DNA of 64,000 bases, from assembly GCF_003219795.1 (NCBI RefSeq), contig NZ_QJVC01000001.1, positions 310,001 through 374,000 on the forward strand. The letters are read 5' to 3'. A program made the position numbers and the translations under genes. How positions within the stretch are numbered: position 1 is the stretch's first letter; each line of letters starts with the position of its first letter. The notes below the pieces were generated by a model, which was not told where the DNA came from, ran no database searches, and saw only the letters and a list, made by a program, of their open reading frames with translations. Source of the DNA: Arthrobacter psychrolactophilus. Lineage in GTDB: Bacteria > Actinomycetota > Actinomycetes > Actinomycetales > Micrococcaceae. Shown piece by piece: positions 34,684-42,302 of this stretch.

Positions 34684-35826
34684 ATGTCTGAAAACTTGTC
34701 TGGGAGCCATGAAGTAAAAACCATCCGCATTGTGGCTGGCCAAAAACCCCGGCGCAAGATTCGCGGCCTGGAAATTGCGGCCATCGCCGCCATCATCGGA
34801 TTGATCGGTGCCGGCGCGGCGGTGGCCTCCACGGCATCCCGCAACGCCGAGCCAACCGCGGCCGCCCCCGTCCAGGCCCAGACCCTGAAGTTGGGCTATT
34901 TCGCCAACGTCACGCACGCCCCGGCGCTGATCGGCGTCAACGATGGCATCATCGCCAAAAACCTAGGCTCCACCACGTTAGAAACTCAGGTCTTTAACGC
35001 CGGCCCCGCGGCCATCGAGGCGCTCAACGCCGGCGCCATCGACGCCGCGTATCTGGGCCCCAATCCCGCCATCAACTCCTTCGTCAAGAGCGGCGGCGAG
35101 TCGATTCGCATCATCGCCGGAGCCACGAGCGGAGGTGCCCAACTCGTGGTCAAGCCGGACATCACCGAGGCGGCGCAACTTAAGGGCAAGATCCTGGCCA
35201 CCCCGCAGCTCGGCGGCACGCAGGACGTGGCGCTGCGCTCGTGGCTCGCCGGCGAAGGATTTGCCACAACACCTAGCGGCGGCGGCGACGTCACGATCAA
35301 CCCCACTGACAACGCCAGCACCCTCAAACTCTTCCAAGAGGGAAAGATCGACGGCGCCTGGTTGCCTGAGCCCTGGGCCTCCCGTCTGGTGCTCGAGGCG
35401 GGGGGCAAGGTGCTGGTCAACGAGGCCGATCTTTGGGACAAGGGCGAGTTCGCCACGACCATTTTGATCGTCAACAAAAGCTACCTCGAAAAGCACCCCG
35501 ACACGGTGGAATCCTTGCTGGCAGGCAACGCCGAGTCCATCGACTGGCTCAATGGGCACCCCGCCGAGGCGGCCCACGCCGTCAACACCGCGCTCAAGGC
35601 CCAGGCCGGAAAAGCCCTGGCGGAGAACGTCATTGCCCGTTCCCTGACGGAGCTGAAATTTTCCGCCGACCCCCTCGCGGCAACCTTCCCCAAGCTCCTG
35701 CAGGACGGGGTTACGGCAGGCGTTGGCACGCAGGCAGATCTGTCCGGCATCTTTGACCTGGGCCCGCTCAACACGGTGCTGCGCGAGAACAAGTCGCCCG
35801 AGGTTTCCGCAGCAGGGCTGGACTGA
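34684..35826 (+). CDS. Sulfonate/nitrate/taurine-type ABC substrate-binding protein
   Basis: A 380-residue periplasmic-binding-type protein of the SsuA/TauA/NrtA family: LKLGYFANVTHAPALIGVNDGI, FNAGPAAIEALNAGAIDAAYLGPNPAI, ATPQLGGTQDVALRSWLA and GAWLPEPWASRLV. The N-terminus carries a basic region and one hydrophobic segment (RGLEIAAIAAIIGLIGAGAAVAS) with no lipobox Cys, so it is membrane-anchored or cleaved rather than lipidated. It heads a leaderless operon with operator copy 1. Sulfonate import is the family label, but no SsuD-type monooxygenase is visible; the neighbours are sulfate-assimilation genes, so another sulfur source is possible. Confidence 0.9.
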   Translation: MSENLSGSHEVKTIRIVAGQKPRRKIRGLEIAAIAAIIGLIGAGAAVASTASRNAEPTAAAPVQAQTLKLGYFANVTHAPALIGVNDGIIAKNLGSTTLETQVFNAGPAAIEALNAGAIDAAYLGPNPAINSFVKSGGESIRIIAGATSGGAQLVVKPDITEAAQLKGKILATPQLGGTQDVALRSWLAGEGFATTPSGGGDVTINPTDNASTLKLFQEGKIDGAWLPEPWASRLVLEAGGKVLVNEADLWDKGEFATTILIVNKSYLEKHPDTVESLLAGNAESIDWLNGHPAEAAHAVNTALKAQAGKALAENVIARSLTELKFSADPLAATFPKLLQDGVTAGVGTQADLSGIFDLGPLNTVLRENKSPEVSAAGLD

Positions 35827-35839
35827 TCCGCGAGAATAT

Positions 35840-35861
35840 GACGTTGCGTGAAGCAACATGA
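35840..35861 (+). promoter_or_regulatory. Candidate sulfur-regulon operator, copy 2
   Basis: GACGTT then GCGTGA (35846-35851), AGCAA, CATGA (35857-35861). GCGTGA starts 57 bases before the -10, exactly as in copy 1. Confidence 0.55.
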
Positions 35862-35879
35862 CCTCGAGCGTCGCTTTCA

Positions 35880-35908
35880 TTGAGGGGCACCTGCGGATTC
35901 CTTACCGT
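35880..35908 (+). promoter_or_regulatory. Leaderless promoter of the 50-residue gene
   Basis: -35 TTGAGG (35880-35885), 17 bases, -10 TACCGT (35903-35908), 6 bases to the ATG at 35915. Geometry is identical to the promoter of the binding-protein gene 1.2 kb upstream. Confidence 0.6.
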
Positions 35909-35914
35909 TTAGAT

Positions 35915-36067
35915 ATGGAAAAAAGCGGAAGTCAGCGACGTTGGCGCGGTGTGGAGATCGTGGTTTTAGCGCTCCTCCTGGCCTTGATCGGGGCCGGAGC
36001 AATTGCGGCCGGATCACATGACACCGCCGCCTCGCCCACCACAGCAACAGGATCGAGAGCATCATGA
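35915..36067 (+). CDS. 50-residue membrane peptide, truncated duplicate of the binding-protein anchor
   Basis: The product has a basic start (EKSGSQRRWRG), one hydrophobic helix (VEIVVLALLLALIGAGAIAAG) and a short Ser/Thr/Ala tail. The helix region aligns with the N-terminus of the upstream binding protein (RGLEI..., ...LIGAGA). The solute-binding domain is entirely missing. A longer frame from 35858 would precede the predicted transcription start. The TGA at 36065 overlaps the ATPase ATG (ATGA), so translation may couple to the transporter genes. It could be a functional small membrane protein, a leader peptide or a duplication relic. Confidence 0.6.
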   Translation: MEKSGSQRRWRGVEIVVLALLLALIGAGAIAAGSHDTAASPTTATGSRAS

Positions 36068-36855
36068 CGCAGCTGCTGACCGCGGACGCGGTGACCACCA
36101 CGAACGCCGGCGCCGAGAGCGCACGCCGGGCACCCGTCGTCGTCCTGGAACACCTGGGCAAGAGCTTTGGCTCCGGTGCCCCCGTGCTGGATGACATCAA
36201 CGCCACGATCCGACAGGGCGAATTTGTGGCCCTGCTCGGCGCCTCGGGCTGTGGCAAGTCGACCCTGCTGAACATCATCTCCGGACTTGATGGCCCCTCC
36301 ACGGGCGCCCTGGAGGTGCCGGAGGACGGTGCCGCGTTCATGTTCCAGGACTCCTCGCTGTTTCCCTGGCTCACGGCGCGCGGGAACGTTGAACTCGCGC
36401 TGAAGCTGCGGGGCGTGGGCCGCGCCGCACGTAAGGCGCGCGCCGTCGAACTTCTTGACCTCGTGAACCTGGGGCACTCCATCGACAAGCGCCCCCACGA
36501 ACTCTCGGGAGGCATGCGCCAACGCGTGGCCCTCGCCCGGGCGCTCGCGCAGGACAAGCCGCTGCTGCTCATGGACGAGCCCTTTGCCGCGCTCGATGCC
36601 ATCACGCGCGACCTGCTCCACAACGAGCTCGAACGCGTCTGGAAAGAGACCGGACGAACCATCATTTTTGTCACCCACAATGTGCGTGAAGCCGTGCGAT
36701 TAGGGCAGCGCGTGCTGCTGCTCTCCTCCAAGCCGGGGCGGGTTGTGGCGCAGTGGGAGGTCTCCGAGGAGCACCGCACGGACGCTGCGGCCGCCGGGAA
36801 GCTGACCGGCGATATCACGACTCGACTGCGCGAGGAGATTCGCCGACATGCCTGA
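36064..36855 (+). CDS. Sulfonate-type ABC transporter, ATP-binding subunit
   Basis: A 263-residue ATPase of the SsuB/TauB/NrtD class. Walker A GASGCGKSTLL, Q-loop MFQDSSLFPWLTARGNVE (the FPW form typical of this class), signature LSGGMRQRVALARAL, Walker B LLLMDEPFAALDAITRD and switch His in VTHNVREAV. An N-terminal extension of about 25 residues precedes the domain. It overlaps the small upstream gene by ATGA and the permease by eight bases, so it is clearly part of one operon. The transported sulfur compound is unknown. Confidence 0.93.
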   Translation: MTQLLTADAVTTTNAGAESARRAPVVVLEHLGKSFGSGAPVLDDINATIRQGEFVALLGASGCGKSTLLNIISGLDGPSTGALEVPEDGAAFMFQDSSLFPWLTARGNVELALKLRGVGRAARKARAVELLDLVNLGHSIDKRPHELSGGMRQRVALARALAQDKPLLLMDEPFAALDAITRDLLHNELERVWKETGRTIIFVTHNVREAVRLGQRVLLLSSKPGRVVAQWEVSEEHRTDAAAAGKLTGDITTRLREEIRRHA

Positions 36856-37744
36856 GACAGTCACCTCACCCCTGCTCAAGAGCGGCTCCGACGACGAGCT
36901 GCGCTCCCTCGAGGCCGGGCTGGATTCGCTGCAGTCCGACGCCGTGGAACGTCACCGGATCGACTGGTCTCGCATCCTGTTGCCCCTAGCCGCCTTCATT
37001 GTGCTGCTGCTGGCCTGGCAATTCTATGTTTCGCTGGGCCTGCGCCGCCGCGATCTGGTACCCGGTCCGCTCGACGTCTTGGGTTCGCTGGGCGCGCTGT
37101 GGCACGAGGGCACGGTGCAGGAAGCCGTGTGGACCTCGCTGCAGCGCGGCATCATCGGCTTTACCGTCAGCATTGTGGTGGGCACGCCGATCGGGCTCCT
37201 GCTCTCGCAGGTCCGGCTCTTGCGCCGAGCCTTTGGCCCGCTCATCTCCGGCCTGCAGGTTTTGCCGTCCGTCGCCTGGGTTCCGGCCGCCATCATCTGG
37301 TTCGGGTTGACCGACGCCACGGTGTACTTCGTCATGTTCATGGGCGCCATCCCCTCGATCATCAACGGCCTCATCGCCGGCGTGGATCAAATTCCCCCGC
37401 AGTACCGCCGCGTGGGACAGATCCTCGGCGCCTCGCGCTGGGAAATGGCACTGAACGTGGTGCTTCCGGCAGCCCTCCCCGGCTACGTTGGCGGGCTCAA
37501 GCAGGGCTGGGCCTTCTCCTGGCGCTCCCTCATGGCCGCAGAAATTATCGCCATGGGCGGCTCCCTGGGCTTCGGCCTGGGCTCGCTGCTGGAACAGGGC
37601 CGCCAGCTCTCCGACATGGGAATCGTCATGTCGGCCATCCTGGTCATCTTGTTCGTCGGTATCGCCGTGGAGCTGCTCGTGTTTGCGCCGGTCGAAAAGC
37701 GCCTCCTGCGCCGCCGCGGTTTGCTGGCCGGCAGCACCCGCTAG
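36848..37744 (+). CDS. Sulfonate-type ABC transporter, permease subunit
   Basis: A 298-residue permease of the SsuC/TauC family with about six transmembrane helices. The soluble N-terminus (SGSDDELRSLEAGLDSLQSDAVERH) is acidic. The conserved permease loop fits GQILGASRWEMALNVVLPAALPGYVGGLKQGWAFSWRSLMAAEI. Helices include LPLAAFIVLLLAWQFYVSLG and a C-terminal IVMSAILVILFVGIAVELLVF. It starts eight bases inside the ATPase gene. The next gene, cysG, has its own leaderless promoter and operator copy 3. Confidence 0.93.
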   Translation: MPETVTSPLLKSGSDDELRSLEAGLDSLQSDAVERHRIDWSRILLPLAAFIVLLLAWQFYVSLGLRRRDLVPGPLDVLGSLGALWHEGTVQEAVWTSLQRGIIGFTVSIVVGTPIGLLLSQVRLLRRAFGPLISGLQVLPSVAWVPAAIIWFGLTDATVYFVMFMGAIPSIINGLIAGVDQIPPQYRRVGQILGASRWEMALNVVLPAALPGYVGGLKQGWAFSWRSLMAAEIIAMGGSLGFGLGSLLEQGRQLSDMGIVMSAILVILFVGIAVELLVFAPVEKRLLRRRGLLAGSTR

Positions 37745-37757
37745 CTGGCGGCAATGT

Positions 37758-37779
37758 GTCGCCGCGTGACGCCACGTGA
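37758..37779 (+). promoter_or_regulatory. Candidate sulfur-regulon operator, copy 3
   Basis: GTCGCC then GCGTGA (37764-37769), CGCCA, CGTGA (37775-37779). GCGTGA starts 58 bases before the -10 of cysG, one base more than in copies 1 and 2. Confidence 0.5.
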
Positions 37780-37797
37780 AGTGGTGTAACGCATCCC

Positions 37798-37827
37798 TTG
37801 TTTCCCTTTATGGCGCCTCTCTAAGGT
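37798..37827 (+). promoter_or_regulatory. Leaderless promoter of cysG
   Basis: TTGTTT (37798-37803), 18-base spacer, TAAGGT (37822-37827), then 7 bases to the ATG at 37835. Confidence 0.5.
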
Positions 37828-37834
37828 TTTTCTT

Positions 37835-39109
37835 ATGGCAATTGTGGATCTTTACCCAACCTCACTCCGACTCCTCGGCCGCCCTGTTTTGGTGGTCGGT
37901 GGCGGCACGGTTGCGGCTCGTCGTGCCAAGGCCCTGCTCGACGCCGGAGCTCACGTCACGCTGGTAGCTCACGTTCTCAGCGCCCCGGCTCGGGAACTGG
38001 CGGATGCCGGACTGCTGTCATGGCAGGCCCGCGACTACGAAAGTGCTGACATCAGCGGTGTTTGGTACGTCGTGGCAGCCAGCGGCGACACGGCCACGGA
38101 CGCCCTCGTGGCTGCCGATGCCGAAAGTAACCGAATCTGGTGCGTCAACCACTCCGACGCCGCGGAATCTGCTGCGTGGACACCGGCGGTTGCCACGGTG
38201 GAAGATATCAAGGTTGCGGTCAACGCTGGGGGAGACCCCTTGCGTGCCGTGGCCATCCGCAACGCCATCGCCGCGTCCCTCGAGAGTGGCGACCTGCCGC
38301 TGGGACGTTTCCGCGGCACGGGGGAGGGCCACAAGTTCAATCCCGAAAAGGGCCGAGTCGCCCTCGTTGGCGGGGGCCCCGGCGCGGAGGACCTCATCAC
38401 GGTGCGCGGTCGTCGCCTACTGGCGGAGGCCGACGTCGTGGTTGCCGACAGGCTAGGTCCGCGAGGCTTGCTGGAAACCCTCGGTGAGCACGTTGAGGTG
38501 ATCGAGGTTGGCAAGACCCCCGGACACCACCCGGTTCCCCAGGGCGAGATTAACGCCATCCTGGTACGGGAAGCCCTCGCCGGAAAGCGGGTAGTTCGGC
38601 TTAAAGGAGGCGACCCGTACGTTTTGGGTCGTGGCGGCGAGGAAGCCATTGCCTGCCGCGAACACGGCGTGGACGTGGAAGTTGTTCCGGGCGTGACGAG
38701 CGCCGTGAGCGTTCCGGCGGCCGCGGGGATCCCCGTTACGCACCGCGGTCTCGCTAAGGCCTTCACCTTGATCAGCGGCCATGAGGAACTTGACAACGTC
38801 CCGCGCGGCAGCGATCACACCGTGATTCTGCTCATGGGTGTGGGTACCCTGAACCGTTCCATGCCTATCCTTGAAGCAGCAGGCCGCGGACAAGATTGCC
38901 CCGTGGCCATTATTGAAAATGGCTACTCGAAGGATCAGCGCGTCACGATTGGCACGCTTGGCACCATCGTGAGCCTCGCTCAGGCGGCTCGGGTACGTAA
39001 CCCGGCGGTCGTCGTCGTTGGTGATGTGGTGCGGGTCAGCCCGCTCGCACCGCCGGAACTGGCCACCGCCAATTACGGCACGCGGGAAACTATCAGATCC
39101 TTCTCTTAG
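37835..39109 (+). CDS. cysG: Siroheme synthase: precorrin-2 dehydrogenase fused to uroporphyrinogen-III methyltransferase
   Basis: A 424-residue two-domain enzyme. Residues 1 to about 150 are the NAD-dependent precorrin-2 dehydrogenase (LRLLGRPVLVVGGGTVAARRAKALLDAGAHVTLVA). The second part, from about 168, is the SAM uroporphyrinogen-III C-methyltransferase: RVALVGGGPGAEDLITVRGRRLLAEADVVVADRL, VVRLKGGDPYVLGRGGEE, VVPGVTSAVSVPAAAGIPVTHRGLA. The ferrochelatase step could be done by this dehydrogenase domain or by the CbiX protein at 24.6 kb. It supplies siroheme to the sulfite reductase and lies 31 bases upstream of fprA. Confidence 0.95.
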   Translation: MAIVDLYPTSLRLLGRPVLVVGGGTVAARRAKALLDAGAHVTLVAHVLSAPARELADAGLLSWQARDYESADISGVWYVVAASGDTATDALVAADAESNRIWCVNHSDAAESAAWTPAVATVEDIKVAVNAGGDPLRAVAIRNAIAASLESGDLPLGRFRGTGEGHKFNPEKGRVALVGGGPGAEDLITVRGRRLLAEADVVVADRLGPRGLLETLGEHVEVIEVGKTPGHHPVPQGEINAILVREALAGKRVVRLKGGDPYVLGRGGEEAIACREHGVDVEVVPGVTSAVSVPAAAGIPVTHRGLAKAFTLISGHEELDNVPRGSDHTVILLMGVGTLNRSMPILEAAGRGQDCPVAIIENGYSKDQRVTIGTLGTIVSLAQAARVRNPAVVVVGDVVRVSPLAPPELATANYGTRETIRSFS

Positions 39110-39140
39110 ACTTATCTATAAGCCCTTTGGACATACAGAA

Positions 39141-40601
39141 ATGAGCACAGCCGTGTCATCAAGCACTTCAGCAGCGCCCGGTACACAGGAGCGCCCGCTG
39201 CGTATTGCCGTTATTGGTTCCGGTCCGGCCGGCGTCTATGCGGCAGACATGATTACCAAAAGCTCCGAGGTGAGTGATGGCCTAGTCGTCAGCATTGACC
39301 TTTTCGATCGCTACCCCGCACCCTACGGCTTGATCCGTTACGGTGTGGCCCCCGATCATCCGCGCATCAAGGGCATCGTCAACGCGCTCTACAAGGTTCT
39401 GGACCGCGGAGACATCCGTTTCTTCGGCAACGTTGACTACGGCACGGACCTCTCCCTCGAGGATCTGCAGAAGCATTACGACGCCGTCATCTTCGCCACG
39501 GGCGCTATCAATGACGCAGACCTGAACATCCCTGGCATCGAGCTGGATGGCTCCTACGGTGGCGCCGACTTCGTGTCCTGGTACGACGGTCACCCCGACG
39601 TGGCCCGCGAATGGCCCCTGACCGCTAAGGAAATCGCCGTCATCGGTAACGGCAACGTGGCCCTGGACGTGGCCCGTGTGCTGTCCAAGCATGCCGATGA
39701 CCTGCTCGTCACCGAGATCCCGGAGAACGTCTACGCCGGCTTGAAGGCATCGCCCGTCACCGACGTGCACATCTTCGGCCGTCGCGGCCCGGCTCAGGTG
39801 AAGTTCACGCCCATGGAGCTGCGCGAACTCAGCCACTCCAAGGACGTCGACATCGTGCTCTACGAGGAGGACTTCGACTTCGACGAAGCCTCCGATGTGG
39901 CCGTCAAGAGCAACAACCAGGTCAAGACCATGGTCAACACGCTCACCAACTGGCTCGTTGAGCAAGATGACGACGCCGCCGACCCCGCCACGGGTGCCTC
40001 GCGACGCCTGCACCTGCACTTCCTGCACAACCCCGTGGAGATCACGGGCGAGGACGGCAAGGTCACCGGCATCAAGTTTGAGCGCACCGAGCTCGACGGC
40101 ACGGGCAATGCGCGCGGCACCGGCGAGTTTATCGACTACCCGGTTCAGGCCGTGTACCGCTCGGTTGGCTACTTTGGTTCGGCCCTGCCGGACGTCGAGT
40201 TTGACCACAAGCGCGGCGTTGTCACGAACGACGGCGGACGCGTGTTGGGTGCCGATGGCACCCATGTGCCGGGCATCTATGCAACGGGTTGGATCAAGCG
40301 TGGACCGGTAGGCCTCATTGGCCACACCAAGGGCGACGCCCTCGAGACCATCACGCACCTGCTGTCCGACCGTGCGGACCTGCCGTTGGCCGACGAGGCC
40401 GCTCCCGAGTCAATCGTTGAGCTGCTTGATTCCCGCGGTGTGGAATTCACCTCGTGGGAAGGCTGGCTGGAGCTGGACGCCCACGAAAAGGCGCTGGGTG
40501 CTGCGGCATCGGAGTCCGGCCCCGTGCAGCGCGAGCGCATCAAGGTTGTTCCCCGCGAAGAGATGGTCAGCGTCTCCCGTGGAGCCTCTGTAACCAGCTA
40601 A
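39141..40601 (+). CDS. fprA: Ferredoxin-NADP+ reductase FprA (copy 1)
   Basis: A 486-residue adrenodoxin-reductase-type flavoprotein. The N-terminal FAD loop is IAVIGSGPAGVYAADMIT, the NADP loop IAVIGNGNVALDVARVL, and the GRRGPAQVKFTPMELREL segment is diagnostic of FprA. It passes electrons between NADPH and ferredoxin. Position directly after cysG in the sulfur region suggests that it feeds ferredoxin to the sulfite reductase. The ATG at 39141 is chosen over a longer frame from 39018 that would overlap cysG. A close paralogue is encoded at 50.7 kb. A long hairpin terminator follows. Confidence 0.95.
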   Translation: MSTAVSSSTSAAPGTQERPLRIAVIGSGPAGVYAADMITKSSEVSDGLVVSIDLFDRYPAPYGLIRYGVAPDHPRIKGIVNALYKVLDRGDIRFFGNVDYGTDLSLEDLQKHYDAVIFATGAINDADLNIPGIELDGSYGGADFVSWYDGHPDVAREWPLTAKEIAVIGNGNVALDVARVLSKHADDLLVTEIPENVYAGLKASPVTDVHIFGRRGPAQVKFTPMELRELSHSKDVDIVLYEEDFDFDEASDVAVKSNNQVKTMVNTLTNWLVEQDDDAADPATGASRRLHLHFLHNPVEITGEDGKVTGIKFERTELDGTGNARGTGEFIDYPVQAVYRSVGYFGSALPDVEFDHKRGVVTNDGGRVLGADGTHVPGIYATGWIKRGPVGLIGHTKGDALETITHLLSDRADLPLADEAAPESIVELLDSRGVEFTSWEGWLELDAHEKALGAAASESGPVQRERIKVVPREEMVSVSRGASVTS

Positions 40602-40631
40602 GGGCGTCCTTGACGGGTGCGACTTGAAAAC

Positions 40632-40694
40632 GCCACCCTTGGGCATTCTCGCTATAGCTCGGCCTATAGCGAGAATGCCCAAGGGTGGCATTTT
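40632..40694 (+). terminator. 26-bp perfect hairpin repeat element after fprA (copy 2)
   Basis: Arms 40632-40657 and 40664-40689 pair perfectly over 26 bp around loop CTCGGC. The inner core GGGCATTCTCGCTATAG and its complement are shared with copy 1 at 31375; the outer nine pairs (GCCACCCTT) differ in sequence yet remain perfectly complementary. Followed by ATTTTTG, consistent with an intrinsic terminator between convergent fprA and the PucR gene. Confidence 0.87.
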
Positions 40695-40710
40695 TGCGTG
40701 TGGAGCCTCT

Positions 40711-42159
40711 TTAGCCCTGTGGCGACAGCCGTCGCACCGCCAGCGCCAACCACAGCTGCACTCTGTCGGAGGTCAAGGCGGGGTCGTATCCCGACAGCTC
40801 GGCAATCTGCGTCAACCGGTAGCGGACGGTATTACGGTGCAGCGCCAACTCCTCGGCCACCGCGGCCACGGAACCATTAAGCCGGAGATAGCATTCAAGG
40901 GTCTCAAGCAGTTCGGCGCCATGCGCCTCGTCGAATGCCGTCAGCGGGCCCAAGGCCTCCGACGCCATATCGGCCATGGGCACGTCGCCGCTGGCCAAGA
41001 GGAGCGAGGTGAGGCTCAAGCGCTCCGGAACGTTGACCTCCAGTCCGCGGGTGATGGCCTCTCGAGCCTCAAAGTAGCTCCACCGCAAACCATTCGCCTG
41101 GGCATAGGCGCCACCAATTCCCACAGGGGCGGTGATGCCAACATTGTGCATTTGGTGGCTAAGATCCCGGCCTAGTACGGCGGGGTCCCCGGCCCGTGTG
41201 GGCACAACCAGCAACAACTCCTGCCGGCCCTCGGAATTGATGGTCGTGGCGAGGGCGCTGTCGAGAGTCGGGGGCAAGGTGATGGTGGAAAGGGCAGCGA
41301 ACTTGTCCTCATCCACGCTGATCAGCAGCACAAAATTCTTTGCCGCGGGGGAGATGCCCAGGTTCTCCAGACGCGCCGCCGAGTCGGCGGGGTTAAGGGT
41401 TCCGCGCACAATGTCGGCGATCGACTGCCCTGCGATTTGGCGGGCACTTTGCCGTCGCTGCAGGACGTTGTTGAGCTCGATGCTGATGAGCCCCCGCGCA
41501 TAATCGACAATGCCGTCGTCGTGAAATGGCTTGTGAAGCCAGAGCGTGCTGCTGTCGCGTTTGCCGGTGGAGAGCGCCACTGGATGCCAGGCGTCGTCGT
41601 CGGGGGTAGCGTCCGGAACTGTTGTGGCCACCTCGCTGCCATATTGGGTGATGATCAAGCCGGCGCCCACCATGGCGGAGAGCTTGTGGAGCAGAGCAGG
41701 CAATCCGCCACCGATCAGCAGCGTCCGGGCCAAGACTTGGTGCTCGCGCAGGAGTCGCTCAAGTTTGGAGTAATGGTCGGAGGAGCGGGCATTGGCCACG
41801 AGCTTGCCAATAGCGATGAAGGGGGTGCTGTAGGGAACCTCGACCACGGGAACCGACCAACGATTTGCCTCGGCGATGAGGGCCGAGGGAACCGCCTCGT
41901 GTTCGAATCCAATCCCAAAACCAATGCCGACGGCGCCCGCCCGCTTGATCTGCCGGACGAAGGAACGTTGCGCATCCGCGGTGCCCTGGCGTGCTCCCGT
42001 GGTGAGTACCAACTCGCCCCCGCTGAGGAACGATGCAGGATTCTCCAGCTCCGTCACGGCAACCCAATCGATGGCGGCCGAGAGCGGCGTGCGGCTCGAA
42101 CCCAAGTTCTTCAGATGCAGGGTGGGGACGGCCAAAAGGTCTGCCAAGGTGAGTGCCAT
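40711..42159 (-). CDS. PucR-family transcriptional regulator
   Basis: A 482-residue regulator. The N-terminal PucR sensory domain starts LADLLAVPTLHLKNLGSS and includes ELENPASFLSGGELVLTTG; a GGDEF-like/GAF-like middle part follows. The C-terminal PucR helix-turn-helix is textbook: LLETLECYLRLNGSVAAVAEELALHRNTVRYRLTQIAELSGYDP. The family controls purine, amino-acid and GABA catabolism. It is divergent from an aldehyde dehydrogenase-gabT operon, which is the likely target. The promoter is leaderless (TATAGT six bases upstream of the ATG). Confidence 0.93.
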   Translation of the reverse strand: MALTLADLLAVPTLHLKNLGSSRTPLSAAIDWVAVTELENPASFLSGGELVLTTGARQGTADAQRSFVRQIKRAGAVGIGFGIGFEHEAVPSALIAEANRWSVPVVEVPYSTPFIAIGKLVANARSSDHYSKLERLLREHQVLARTLLIGGGLPALLHKLSAMVGAGLIITQYGSEVATTVPDATPDDDAWHPVALSTGKRDSSTLWLHKPFHDDGIVDYARGLISIELNNVLQRRQSARQIAGQSIADIVRGTLNPADSAARLENLGISPAAKNFVLLISVDEDKFAALSTITLPPTLDSALATTINSEGRQELLLVVPTRAGDPAVLGRDLSHQMHNVGITAPVGIGGAYAQANGLRWSYFEAREAITRGLEVNVPERLSLTSLLLASGDVPMADMASEALGPLTAFDEAHGAELLETLECYLRLNGSVAAVAEELALHRNTVRYRLTQIAELSGYDPALTSDRVQLWLALAVRRLSPQG

Positions 42160-42171
42160 GTATTAACTATA
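42160..42171 (-). promoter_or_regulatory. Leaderless -10 element for the PucR gene
   Basis: TATAGT on the minus strand (42171 down to 42166), 6 bases before the ATG at 42159. A second TATAGT occurs 13 bases further upstream. Confidence 0.5.
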
Positions 42172-42189
42172 CAAACGCACTATACGAAC
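42166..42189 (+). repeat. Direct repeat ACTATACRAAC in the PucR/aldehyde dehydrogenase intergenic region
   Basis: ACTATACAAAC at 42166-42176 and ACTATACGAAC at 42179-42189, 13 bases apart. It overlaps the PucR -10 region, so it may be an operator for autoregulation and for the divergent operon. Confidence 0.45.
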
Positions 42190-42302
42190 GAGGGGCCGTG
42201 GTGCACTTGGCTATTCATGGATGGTGCAGTGCTGGCCTAGGCTTTCGCATAAGCGGTAAGTAATCCGCGTCACTCCCGTCAACCGTCAGAGGAAAGTACA
42301 CC

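Noticed and set aside
40410-41175. Small open frames spelling repeated peptides such as GILAI-x-R-x-IARMPKGG around 40640
   Set aside because: These arise from the palindromic hairpin at 40632-40689, which reads similarly on both strands. They are not genes.
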